From NCBI GenBank assembly GCA_015487825.1, contig WFOZ01000857.1:1-8696 (forward strand): a stretch of DNA of 8,696 nucleotides, given 5' to 3'. Below are positions 1 to 6,637 of the stretch, one piece after another. Positions within the stretch are counted from its first letter, which is position 1. The number at the start of each line of letters is the position of its first letter. The notes beneath the pieces were generated by a model that worked only from the letters and a program-made list of their open reading frames with translations, did not search any database and was not told where the DNA came from. Source of the DNA: Planctomycetaceae bacterium. Lineage in GTDB: Bacteria > Planctomycetota > Planctomycetia > Planctomycetales > Planctomycetaceae. The position numbers and the translations under genes are program-made.

Positions 1-245
1 CGGTAATAGTTTGCGAACGGCTCGCAAATTTCAGAAAAATATCAGTTTGGTTACGGCTATCAGAATGAACCAGCCGTGCTGGGATTTGCGCACCACGCAA
101 AGAGATTAACCATTGGCAGGCCAAGATGCTTTGAACTCCGCTCATCCAGTGTTAATCGAAATTCACTGAATCATCGATCAGGCAAATTTCGTAAAAGTAT
201 TGTCCAACCCATTCTTCTATATTCTCTATTCAGTCAGGAACTCCC
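1..245. other. Non-coding left end, upstream of the 74-aa ORF
   Basis: No convincing gene is visible here. The first 110 bases hold a structured repeat, described separately, that recurs at 5383-5528. The rest (111-235) is AT-rich and shows no clear promoter with both boxes. A possible Shine-Dalgarno sequence, AGGAA at 236-240, lies 5 bases before the ATG at 246. Confidence 0.6.
10..110 (+). repeat. Structured intergenic repeat, copy 1 (hairpin - core - hairpin)
   Basis: A core at about 26-86 is flanked by two hairpins. The first is TTTGCGA (10-16) with TCGCAAA (22-28), loop of 5. The second is TTTGCG (85-90) with CGCAAA (96-101), loop of 5. The core contains ACGGCT (53-58) and AGCCGT (72-77), which can pair, and an alternative hairpin CCAGC/GCTGG (70-82). 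The core recurs inverted at 5383-5445 with roughly 80% identity by eye; the stretch 56-81 matches the reverse complement of 5388-5413 at 25 of 26 bases. A more diverged direct copy lies at 5474-5528. The stretch 84-110 recurs directly at 5439-5466 (23 of 28 bases). I do not recognise the family. Confidence 0.7.
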
Positions 246-470
246 ATGCGTATGATTTCCGGAACTCTGTTACTTCTCGGTGCAGAGCAGGCTTTTTCAC
301 ACTCACTCTCAATCGGCTTTCCGAACAGTCAACTGGCACAGGAAGTGCTATTTCCAGCCAGTCTGCTAATGCTGATCCTTGGGCTTATTCTGATGAGCTG
401 GGGGCTGATAGCAGGGGAATTCAATGCAAAAAAATGCGAGAAAGAGAAAACGCACCCCGCTCAACAATAG
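246..470 (+). CDS. Possible small membrane protein, 74 aa
   Basis: Function unknown. The ATG at 246 has AGGAA (236-240) 5 bases upstream, a reasonable ribosome binding site; a second in-frame ATG lies at 252. The product has a short hydrophobic stretch near its N-terminus (about residues 4-12). One clear membrane helix follows at about residues 36-57, rich in Leu, Ile and Met. The tail is charged and Lys/Glu-rich (61-69). This hydrophobic-then-charged layout is protein-like. A longer overlapping frame (200-493) has no such pattern. The gene ends 43 bases before the promoter of the DUF1559 gene, so the two need not be co-transcribed. No family is recognised, and a chance ORF remains possible. 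Confidence 0.45.
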   Translation: MRMISGTLLLLGAEQAFSHSLSIGFPNSQLAQEVLFPASLLMLILGLILMSWGLIAGEFNAKKCEKEKTHPAQQ

Positions 471-513
471 ACAATATCTTTTGTCAAAAATGAGAAATAT
501 GTTTTGTACCTCA

Positions 514-542
514 TTGACAAATGTGAATTTGAAACATATAAG
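514..542 (+). promoter_or_regulatory. Sigma70-type promoter of the DUF1559 gene
   Basis: The -35 box TTGACA (514-519) is a perfect consensus match. After a 17-base spacer comes TATAAG (537-542), 5 of 6 matches to the -10 consensus. Transcription would start near 549, giving a leader of about 72 bases before the ATG at 622. The promoter lies inside the longest possible reading frame of the next gene, which argues that the extra N-terminal codons are not used. Confidence 0.75.
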
Positions 543-609
543 AAACGTTCGATATCGGGATTCTTCCCAAATTCTGTTTGCGTTCTTTCTTCCTATCCAA
601 TCCTTTTCC

Positions 610-615
610 AGGAGG
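610..615 (+). promoter_or_regulatory. Ribosome binding site fixing the start at 622
   Basis: AGGAGG is a perfect Shine-Dalgarno core, 6 bases before ATG 622. The frame stays open upstream to 424, but no comparable site is present there. Confidence 0.85.
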
Positions 616-621
616 TGTTTT

Positions 622-1662
622 ATGATTAGACAGTCTAATTCCAGACGAGGTTTCACACTAATCGAGTTGCTGGTGGTCATCGCGATTATCGCAATTCTGG
701 TCGCTCTTCTGCTTCCCGCTGTTCAGCAGGCAAGAGAGGCTGCCCGCCGATCTTCATGCAAAAATAATTTGAAACAGTGGGGACTGGCCCTGCACAATTA
801 TCATGATGTGCATTCAACATTTCCCATGGGTGTAACTCGACAAAACGGCTGGGGTGTCTCTTTCTACGCAGGTCTTTTGCCCTTCGTGGAACAGGCTCCA
901 CTTTTTGATCGTCTTTCCTTTGACGGAGCCCATCCCGGCTGGACCGGTTCGGGAACAGGGAGAGCAATCAATGGTCCTGCAGCCAACGGAAACAGCATCG
1001 CCGTGATGCAATGTCCTTCCTGCCCGTTAGATAAACTGGTTAGTGCGGGAGGTGGCTTTCTGATTGATTCCCCTTCTTATGTTGGCATTGCAGGTGCTGT
1101 TGATGAAGACCGTGTCAGTTCAGCAACACCTACTATTGATACTGATGGTTTTTCAGAACTGCGTCAGCGAAATGGTGCTAATTGCTGCGGAGCGGATGGC
1201 CCACCAATGAGCGGTTTTCATTCTGCCGGCGGAATGCTGGTTTCCAACGAATCAATTCCTCTTGCCAAAGCAACAGATGGAACATCCACCACGATGGTCA
1301 TGGCTGAAACTGCAGACTGGGCTTTTGATGCAGCAAACAACAAAATCGATATACGCGGCGGAAGTCCTCACGGGTGGCTCATGGGAACTGATGGTGGTGG
1401 AAGGACAACAGGTTGGAATGGACCTGCCAGTCGTAAATTTAATATTACTTCTGTGAGATATCCTCCTGGAACCAACGACTACACACTCCCCGGAGTTGGT
1501 AGAAACCATGCCCCCAACAACCCGTTAATCTCTGCTCACAAAGGTGGGGTCCAATGTGTTTTTGCCGATGGTCATGTTTCCTTTATTAGTAATAATATAA
1601 ATCTTCCTACCTTGAAAATCCTCTGTACCCGAGATGATGGACGAGTTGTTGGAGAGTATTAA
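622..1662 (+). CDS. DUF1559 pseudopilin-like protein with H-X9-DG motif
   Basis: Member of the large planctomycete DUF1559 family, 346 aa, a usual length. The N-terminus is a type IV pilin-like prepilin signal: a short basic leader ends in RRG at residue 10, followed by FTLIE and a hydrophobic helix (11-32). A prepilin peptidase would be expected to cut after Gly10, leaving Phe1 and Glu5 of the mature protein. The conserved segment around residues 48-70 (NNLKQ, LHNYHD, FPMG) is typical of the family. Near the C-terminus His306 is followed by nine residues and then Asp-Gly (316-317), the processing-associated H-X9-DG motif. The product is probably membrane-anchored or surface-exposed; no family member's exact role is known to me. 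The start at 622 is chosen for its AGGAGG site and upstream promoter. A terminator follows directly, and the next gene is a lipoprotein often found beside such genes. Confidence 0.95.
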   Translation: MIRQSNSRRGFTLIELLVVIAIIAILVALLLPAVQQAREAARRSSCKNNLKQWGLALHNYHDVHSTFPMGVTRQNGWGVSFYAGLLPFVEQAPLFDRLSFDGAHPGWTGSGTGRAINGPAANGNSIAVMQCPSCPLDKLVSAGGGFLIDSPSYVGIAGAVDEDRVSSATPTIDTDGFSELRQRNGANCCGADGPPMSGFHSAGGMLVSNESIPLAKATDGTSTTMVMAETADWAFDAANNKIDIRGGSPHGWLMGTDGGGRTTGWNGPASRKFNITSVRYPPGTNDYTLPGVGRNHAPNNPLISAHKGGVQCVFADGHVSFISNNINLPTLKILCTRDDGRVVGEY

Positions 1663-1673
1663 TTTTAGTTTAT

Positions 1674-1711
1674 AAAACCTTCCTGCAGGTATAATGGCAG
1701 GAAGGTTTTTT
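1674..1711 (+). terminator. Intrinsic terminator after the DUF1559 gene
   Basis: AAAACCTTCCTGC (1674-1686) pairs perfectly over 13 bp with GCAGGAAGGTTTT (1697-1709). The loop is 10 bases, and a run of six T (1706-1711) follows the GC-rich part of the stem. It begins 11 bases after the stop codon. This is a textbook Rho-independent terminator on the plus strand. Confidence 0.92.
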
Positions 1712-1765
1712 ATTTCTGTTCATTCCTGGATATATTTTTTCGGTATATCTATTTGGTAATCGTAC

Positions 1766-1772
1766 GAAGGAG
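1766..1772 (+). promoter_or_regulatory. Ribosome binding site favouring GTG 1779
   Basis: GAAGGAG at 1766-1772 directly abuts the ATG at 1773, leaving no spacer, but lies 6 bases before the in-frame GTG at 1779. Normal Shine-Dalgarno spacing therefore points to the GTG as the real start. Confidence 0.75.
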
Positions 1773-1778
1773 ATGGAT

Positions 1779-2240
1779 GTGCAACTTCGATTGATTCGCT
1801 CAATAACTTCGGTAGCAGTTTTTTGTGTCAGCAGCATCGTTTTAGTTGGCTGTGGAGGCGACGATGGCAGTTACCAGGGAGCAACCGGGACTGTATCCGG
1901 AGTAGTAAAGCTTGACGGCAAACCTCTAACAGAAACTGCGACTGTCACTTTTTTATCCAAAGAAGGGTTCGCTGCTTCAGGCCAAACTGACAGTTCCGGC
2001 AATTTCACTCTCAAGTATAAGCAAAACTCGAATATTCCAGTTGGCAAATACGCGGTTTCTGTTATCCCCGCCGCTGGGACAGGTACTGGTAAAGCAGAAG
2101 ACTTCATGGATGAAGAGACTGGAGAGAGCAAAACCCCTGAAGTAAAATCAGCAATCCCCAGTAAAGTTCAAAGCCCGGGAGGCAGCGGTATCTCGAAAGA
2201 GGTCAAAGAAGGCGAACAGACAATCGATATTGAAATCTGA
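1779..2240 (+). CDS. Small lipoprotein with carboxypeptidase regulatory-like (transthyretin-type) domain
   Basis: From GTG 1779 the product is 153 aa (155 aa from ATG 1773). A basic N-terminus and hydrophobic helix lead to the lipobox LVGC at 22-25, so Cys25 is the likely lipidated residue after signal peptidase II cleavage. Residues 36-96 form a beta-sandwich-like unit: a GVVKLDGKPL strand, a TVTF strand, a TDSSGNF turn and an IPVGKYAVSVIP strand. This pattern is typical of carboxypeptidase-regulatory-like domains. The C-terminus (IPSK, SGISKEVKEGEQ) matches the ending of planctomycete members as I recall them. The role is unknown; a structural or binding part of the cell envelope is an inference. 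It follows the DUF1559 gene, an arrangement I recall as common, but a terminator lies between them, so it needs its own promoter or readthrough. No clear promoter was seen in 1712-1765. Confidence 0.88.
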   Translation: MQLRLIRSITSVAVFCVSSIVLVGCGGDDGSYQGATGTVSGVVKLDGKPLTETATVTFLSKEGFAASGQTDSSGNFTLKYKQNSNIPVGKYAVSVIPAAGTGTGKAEDFMDEETGESKTPEVKSAIPSKVQSPGGSGISKEVKEGEQTIDIEI

Positions 2241-2253
2241 TGTCCACTTTGCA

Positions 2254-2286
2254 GCCGCGGGGGACCCGCTTTATGGCCCCTGCGGC
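2254..2286. repeat. GC-rich stem-loop between convergent genes
   Basis: GCCGCGGGGG (2254-2263) pairs with CCCCTGCGGC (2277-2286): ten pairs, one of them G-T, with a 13-base loop. There is no T-run on either side, so it is not a classical terminator, though its place 14 bases after the lipoprotein stop codon suggests a role at the 3' ends of the facing genes. Confidence 0.6.
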
Positions 2287-2291
2287 CGTAG

Positions 2292-2333
2292 TTTATAGTG
2301 TGCCACGCTCTGCGAGCCGTGGCACACTATAAG
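2292..2333. repeat. Long stem-loop between convergent genes
   Basis: TTATAGTGTGCCACG (2293-2307) is the exact reverse complement of CGTGGCACACTATAA (2318-2332): a perfect 15-bp stem with a 10-base loop. A short GCTC/GAGC helix could form inside (2307-2317). It lies 15 bases past the 3' end of the minus-strand gene. Neither strand has a T-run after the stem. It may work as a bidirectional 3'-end or RNA-stabilising structure, or be a dispersed palindromic repeat. Confidence 0.8.
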
Positions 2334-2347
2334 AAACTAACGCCTCG

Positions 2348-5335
2348 TCAATGTTGAATGGAATTATCCAGCATGGTTTTATTTCCCTGCTGGATAATCC
2401 AATGTGAGTCTACCGGAACATTGCTGAATTGAGACTTTTGCCCATCAGGCCATCTGACTTCAATCCTCTCAACGATTGTACTCTCCCCCAATCCGAAAAC
2501 CAGTTGTTTTTGGTTACTGGTTGCGTAGCCATCTCCGGCGGTGAGTTGCTGAGTCCATGATCTCTCTTCTGAATTATAAACCGTGACGGTCGTCCCAATC
2601 GGCTCACGCGCAGAAGTTGTGCCTATCAACTTTAGCGATACGAAGTGTCCCGTTTTTGATGTTCGGTTGGTCAACAAGGCAAAAGGGGCATCAAGGTGAG
2701 AAATTACAATGTCCTGCCTGCCATCCCGATTCCAGTCAAGAACTGCCAGTCCTCTGCCTAGTGATTTTTTTGAAAAAAACGATCCAAGCTTATTAGAAGA
2801 TATCTCTTCAAATTTCCCTCCCATATTTCTGAAAAACTGTGGACGCATTAGATCAGGCTCCCCCGTAGCAAAGGTTCTGTCAACATGCCCGTTAGTTACG
2901 ACTATATCCAAGTAACCATCCAGATCAGCATCGATAAATTGTGCTCCGAATCCGAGCATGTAATACCCTGAATCCTGGAGATTGACCATCCGTGTTGCAT
3001 CTGTAAACAATCCAGATTCATCCTGCAGATAAAGAGTGTTGGCATCTGCATAAAAGTTTGTCGCAAACAGATCGAAACGTCCATCCTGATTCGCATCTCC
3101 CACTGCAATCCCCATTGTAGCCTGCGTCTGGCCGGCCCAGTTAAAAGCCAGTCCACTTATTCCGGCGCGTTCTTCAAAAAGAATAGTGTCACGGGAATAA
3201 TTTGTTGGAGTAAACAGAAAATTGGAAGCGGTGTCGTTCCCTACGAAAATACTTAATTTACCGGATTGGTCGAAATCGGAAATAAGAAGCCCAAGCCCCT
3301 TGGCGTCCGGCATATTCAAACCTGCCTGAACGGAAACATCATTAAAAGATCCGTCTCCCCTGTTAAGATAAATTCGATCCATTGTGCCCGGGAACATCGT
3401 GGGAGCACAGGCTCGAAGCCGACCATCTTCAGATTTACATGAACGTTCTGCAACGGTTTTACGATCCAGATAATTCACAACATATAAATCTGCCAGACCA
3501 TCCTGATTAAAATCACCAAAGCCTGCACTGAGAGACCATTCATTCCCGGCTGTTTCAGATATTGAAGTGATGTCGGTAAAAGTCCCATCTGCGTTGTTAT
3601 GGTACAGACGGTTTTCGTAGAGATTGCAAACATACAGATCCGGATACCCATCACTGTCGAAATCTCCTGCGGTCACCCCCTGGCTGAAACTGATATCTCC
3701 CAAACCGGATTGCTCAGTGACATCCTCGAACTGACCATTCCCCATATTTCTGTAAAGTTTATCGGGATATTTCTTATCTCCCTGACGCTTCTCCCACTGA
3801 CATCCTTGTGCCAGATAGAGATCAGGCCATCCATCCAAATCGAAATCCAGTACGGCCATCCCTGCCCCGGTAGTATCAAAAATATGCTCCAGACCAACGT
3901 TTTTCTGCAAAGAACTGATGTAACTAAAATCAACACCAGCCTGTTGAGCATCATTCGAAAACCGGGGCGGAGAATAACTACCCGCAACCGATACCTGGCG
4001 AGGACTCTTTTGAATCCCGTGATTCCAATCCGGAAGAGAGTAATTCAGGAACTCATTTTCAGAATCTGCCAGGACTCCATTGTGGAAAGAACCGGAAAAA
4101 CAGGCTTTAGTTCTTGATTGCAAAACCATTTTAATGGCCCATTCAGGAGGATTTTTGGCACGTAATGCCATATCCGCCCAGGCAGCGACTTCCAGTGATC
4201 GATCATGCCTTATTAAAATGTCGATCACTTGTTTAATAATATTAAAATCGCGATTCCCCTGTAGTTCCCCCAAAAGTGTCTGTAAATTACTCAATTCTTT
4301 GGCACGTTCGAAATATCTTTGGGCTGCCTGTTGTCCTGAAACTTCTGCAATCACCTGTGAAAGTTCATAAGTTGCAGTCACATGATAAGGGTGCCTGAGA
4401 AGCACTTCGCTGAAGCAGCGAATAGCCGCGTGAGGCTGTTTATTGACCCTGGCCCAAACTGCTCGTGCACGCCAGATTTCGGGGTGCTCCTCCAGCTTCT
4501 GCGAAAGTGATCGATTCCAGGCTAAGAATTTTCTGTTATTTTCCAAAGCATATATTTGCCCAAGCCTTCCTTGGGCTTCTGCAATTTCGGGATGTGCAGC
4601 TACAATTTCTAGAAGTAACTTCCTGGCCTTTTCAGTTCTATTTTGCAGCAAATGAACTCGGGCTTTTCCCAGTAAAACAAGAGGGGAATCCGGCTCTTGA
4701 AGCAAGCAGCGTTCTACGACAATATCGTCCATCAACACGAAGTTTTCCGTAGAACCGATCATCCGCAGCTGATCGGCAATAAAATCCCCCTGCACAATTC
4801 GCATTCTCAAAAAGGGAATCGCTTCCCAAGTTCGCCCTTCAAGATAAAGCAGTTCGCTTAAATATCGATTGGTCGGAATATGCTGCGGGTTCAGTTGATG
4901 AGCCTGCCGAAATAACTGTTCTGCTTTGACTGCACGGTTTTTCATCCAGTGGCGTTCGGCAAGGCCGAAGGCTTTTTGAAAAGAGGCTTCGGGGGAATCC
5001 GGTTTGACTCTTTCAAAATAGTCGATCGCCTGTTGATGATTATGCAGTTTACTGGCGGTATACCCTGCCAACAGCAAAGCCTGTTGATCATGCGGATGCT
5101 GCTTCAGAATCTTTATTACCAGCCTCATTGCAGAAGAGTACTCCTGCAACGCATACTCACTTTTTGCTTTAATCAGAAGCTTCGTCCGCTGGTTCCGAAA
5201 CAGCGAATTTCCGCCCCCGACCCAAAACCCGGCAATAAGTATCAATAACGCCAGCAGTTTTCCCCAATCTATATTTGCAGAGAATAGACCCTGTGATAGT
5301 TTTTTTCCTGCTCGAGAGTCAGACGAAAGATTCAC
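2348..5335 (-). CDS. Membrane-anchored TPR / FG-GAP beta-propeller / ASPIC-UnbV protein
   Basis: A 995-aa protein with a GTG start (5333-5335) and AGG 7 bases upstream. One hydrophobic helix (about 24-41) with no clear cleavage site suggests an N-terminal membrane anchor. Residues about 51-350 are helical TPR-type repeats. From about 463 the CRTAC1-like part begins with AGVDF and TTGAGMAVLDFDLDG. Seven FG-GAP/VCBS calcium-loop motifs follow, at 497-505, 558-566, 608-616, 687-695, 747-755, 802-810 and 867-875. That number fits a seven-bladed propeller. The fourth (DFDQSGKLS) is degenerate. An insert after the third holds Cys633 and Cys643 before the family-like FPGTMDRIYLNRGDG. Residues about 896-985 form the ASPIC/UnbV domain (GTTVTVY, GDGYATSNQ, FGLG, EVRWPDG). 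Planctomycetes encode many such proteins. A role in binding or adhesion outside the cytoplasm is inferred. It stands alone, convergent with the lipoprotein gene. Confidence 0.95.
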   Translation of the reverse strand: MNLSSDSRAGKKLSQGLFSANIDWGKLLALLILIAGFWVGGGNSLFRNQRTKLLIKAKSEYALQEYSSAMRLVIKILKQHPHDQQALLLAGYTASKLHNHQQAIDYFERVKPDSPEASFQKAFGLAERHWMKNRAVKAEQLFRQAHQLNPQHIPTNRYLSELLYLEGRTWEAIPFLRMRIVQGDFIADQLRMIGSTENFVLMDDIVVERCLLQEPDSPLVLLGKARVHLLQNRTEKARKLLLEIVAAHPEIAEAQGRLGQIYALENNRKFLAWNRSLSQKLEEHPEIWRARAVWARVNKQPHAAIRCFSEVLLRHPYHVTATYELSQVIAEVSGQQAAQRYFERAKELSNLQTLLGELQGNRDFNIIKQVIDILIRHDRSLEVAAWADMALRAKNPPEWAIKMVLQSRTKACFSGSFHNGVLADSENEFLNYSLPDWNHGIQKSPRQVSVAGSYSPPRFSNDAQQAGVDFSYISSLQKNVGLEHIFDTTGAGMAVLDFDLDGWPDLYLAQGCQWEKRQGDKKYPDKLYRNMGNGQFEDVTEQSGLGDISFSQGVTAGDFDSDGYPDLYVCNLYENRLYHNNADGTFTDITSISETAGNEWSLSAGFGDFNQDGLADLYVVNYLDRKTVAERSCKSEDGRLRACAPTMFPGTMDRIYLNRGDGSFNDVSVQAGLNMPDAKGLGLLISDFDQSGKLSIFVGNDTASNFLFTPTNYSRDTILFEERAGISGLAFNWAGQTQATMGIAVGDANQDGRFDLFATNFYADANTLYLQDESGLFTDATRMVNLQDSGYYMLGFGAQFIDADLDGYLDIVVTNGHVDRTFATGEPDLMRPQFFRNMGGKFEEISSNKLGSFFSKKSLGRGLAVLDWNRDGRQDIVISHLDAPFALLTNRTSKTGHFVSLKLIGTTSAREPIGTTVTVYNSEERSWTQQLTAGDGYATSNQKQLVFGLGESTIVERIEVRWPDGQKSQFSNVPVDSHWIIQQGNKTMLDNSIQH

Positions 5336-5382
5336 GTTAATACCTGCTCTGTTTCCCGCTGGCGGTCAATTAATACGCATGT

Positions 5383-5528
5383 AACTCAGCACGGCTGGTT
5401 TATTCTGATAGCGGTCACCAAAATCAAATTTTCCTGAGAATTTTCGCAACGCGCAAAGAAATTAACAGTTTATGGAAAAGACACCTATCCAGCTACGGCG
5501 ACCAGAACAGACCAACCGTATCTGGATA
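5383..5528. repeat. Structured intergenic repeat, inverted pair (copies 2 and 3)
   Basis: Copy 2 lies on the minus strand at 5383-5445 and closely matches the core at 26-86. Copy 3 lies on the plus strand at 5474-5528 and is more diverged (20 of 26 bases in its core, 5494-5519). Together they form an imperfect palindrome. Between them sits the 28-base stretch 5439-5466, matching 84-110 directly; its last 15 bases (CGCAAAGAAATTAAC, 5452-5466) differ from 96-110 at one base. The hairpin of that stretch is kept here as TTTTCGC/GCGCAAA with one mismatch and a 3-base loop. Gene fragments or transposase sequence were not recognised. Confidence 0.7.
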
Positions 5529-5587
5529 TCGAATTCAGGCTCGTACGCTTATGCGACATCTAAAGTTTACATACTCTAATGCAATTT

Positions 5588-5616
5588 CACATCTGTTTTT
5601 CGGCTCAGAATATAAT
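5588..5616 (+). promoter_or_regulatory. Possible promoter of the zinc-ribbon membrane protein gene
   Basis: TATAAT at 5611-5616 is a perfect -10 consensus. The hexamer 17 bases upstream (CACATC, 5588-5593) is a poor -35 match. Transcription would start near 5623 and leave about 85 bases before ATG 5708. Confidence 0.4.
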
Positions 5617-5707
5617 TCGTTGAATCTTGTTCTGTGAATACGTACCATACAGTTGCCTGTTGGACGATTCAGATTTCCCTCTTTTGCAGACCGCCTGTAA
5701 GTATTCA

Positions 5708-6136
5708 ATGTCTCAACGAAATCCATTTCCCGTTTTGAAATTTATTGCAGAGGGGGCGATTGTCCTGGCTGCGATTGTTTTTACCGGCTGTTTTATTGCG
5801 GTTATTTACTTTGCACTGAATGGTTATCGAACCTACGGGATATTAGTTGGGTGCATTGCAATACCAGTTTCGCTGGGCCTGAATATTTTTGGCGAGTTGG
5901 TTGGCGTTCTGCTGGCGATTGAACGTAATGGACGGTTGCAACTCGAGCAGAATCAGCAGATGCAACTGATGCACCACGATGCTGCGGAAGAAATCGAAGA
6001 GGAAGAAACCGACAAAATCATCATCGCCTGTCCCTCCTGCGGCACCGGCTTCTCCACCACCAAAGAAGTCCTCGGCAAAGCAGTCCGCTGCGGAAAATGC
6101 GGCCTGAAATTCACCGCCAATGATCGCCCTTTTTGA
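5708..6136 (+). CDS. Two-helix membrane protein with C-terminal MJ0042-type zinc ribbon
   Basis: A 142-aa protein of unknown function. Two hydrophobic helices (about 15-37 and 43-71) form an N-terminal membrane hairpin. Next come a Gln-rich stretch (79-88) and an acidic run (94-102). The C-terminal domain has the four-cysteine pattern CPSC (108-111) and CGKC (128-131), with KAVRC before the second pair. This matches the MJ0042 finger-like zinc ribbon common in planctomycetes and proteobacteria. With both ends predicted on the same side, the ribbon is probably cytoplasmic and may bind a protein or nucleic acid partner; that is inference. The frame stays open upstream to a TTG at 5627, but ATG 5708 is chosen because translation from there begins directly before the family-like part. 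No good Shine-Dalgarno sequence precedes it. Confidence 0.85.
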   Translation: MSQRNPFPVLKFIAEGAIVLAAIVFTGCFIAVIYFALNGYRTYGILVGCIAIPVSLGLNIFGELVGVLLAIERNGRLQLEQNQQMQLMHHDAAEEIEEEETDKIIIACPSCGTGFSTTKEVLGKAVRCGKCGLKFTANDRPF

Positions 6137-6154
6137 AGCCGGCGTTGGGCATTA

Positions 6155-6193
6155 CTACAAAACTATGCTCTGCTGGGCAGATTCCAGTTGTAG
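6155..6193 (+). terminator. Weak stem-loop after the zinc-ribbon gene
   Basis: CTACAA (6155-6160) pairs with TTGTAG (6188-6193), and inside it TCTGC (6169-6173) pairs with GCAGA (6177-6181). It begins 18 bases after the stop codon but has no T-run and much unpaired sequence, so a terminator role is only possible. Confidence 0.3.
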
Positions 6194-6307
6194 AATAAAT
6201 AACGAAGATCCCCAAATCAAATACTCAATGCCTCAAGTGCCTGCACTCAATCACAAAATAACGGTCGGGCTGTCCGGTGGATTGAATTCCATTTGACTGG
6301 GGGACTG

Positions 6308-6637
6308 TTACGTTTTTTGAGTTGGTAGTTCGTTCTCTGCTGGCCGTTTGGTAGCATTCGAGTCAAGAGTGCAGGTAAACAGGGCAGCAGCCAAAAACAG
6401 AATGGGAACTGCAATACCAAGGAGGACGTCTGGGGCAAATGTGAGGTGTTTTCTTGCGTAGATGCCCAATGGCCCGAATGACATTATCATCCCGCTTAAA
6501 TCTGGTAAACGCCCCTGCCATTGCTCAACACTGACTCTGTGTTCGCTACCTACTTTCCAGTTACAGAACAGGCTGTTAAAGATCATGGCTTCGAGTATGA
6601 AGGTTGATATAACAATCGCTTTTTGAACGGTTTTCAT
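6308..6637 (-). CDS. Small two-helix membrane protein, 109 aa
   Basis: Function unknown. From the ATG at 6637 the product has a hydrophobic helix at about residues 5-24, starting right after a short MKTVQK head. A polar loop follows, holding Trp27, Trp40 and the stretch LPDLSG (44-49). A second helix lies at about 69-91 and the tail is polar. The loop segment SFGPLGIYARKHLTFAP (53-69) has no charged-residue bias of a random frame and looks conserved in style. The open frame extends back to 6796, but those extra residues lack protein-like character. GAGG lies 11 bases before ATG 6637, a rather long spacing. The gene faces the zinc-ribbon gene tail to tail across 171 bases and diverges from the beta-helix gene. 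Confidence 0.65.
   Translation of the reverse strand: MKTVQKAIVISTFILEAMIFNSLFCNWKVGSEHRVSVEQWQGRLPDLSGMIMSFGPLGIYARKHLTFAPDVLLGIAVPILFLAAALFTCTLDSNATKRPAENELPTQKT

Larger units (their letters stand above)
5336..5707. other. Divergent intergenic region, 372 bases
   Basis: It separates the minus-strand TPR/FG-GAP gene from the plus-strand zinc-ribbon gene. It holds two inverted copies of the structured repeat (5383-5528) and a TATAAT box (5611-5616). No promoter is evident for the minus-strand gene. A 63-codon minus frame across 5535-5726 has no coding features. Confidence 0.6.

Noticed and set aside
200..493. 97-codon plus-strand frame overlapping the 74-aa ORF
   Set aside because: No ribosome binding site and a random-looking composition. 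The frame at 246-470 is better supported by its AGGAA site and membrane helix.
3599..4117. 172-codon plus-strand frame antisense to the TPR/FG-GAP gene
   Set aside because: It lies wholly inside a strongly supported gene on the other strand, and its translation shows no domain or motif.
5535..5726. 63-codon minus-strand frame in the divergent gap
   Set aside because: Overlaps the start of the zinc-ribbon gene and its likely promoter, and has no protein-like features.
6253..6294. Minus-strand 13-codon frame beginning MEFNPPDSP after the 109-aa gene
   Set aside because: It faintly recalls the NPYQSP-type start of small planctomycete proteins but stops after 13 codons, which is too short to support as a gene or pseudogene.
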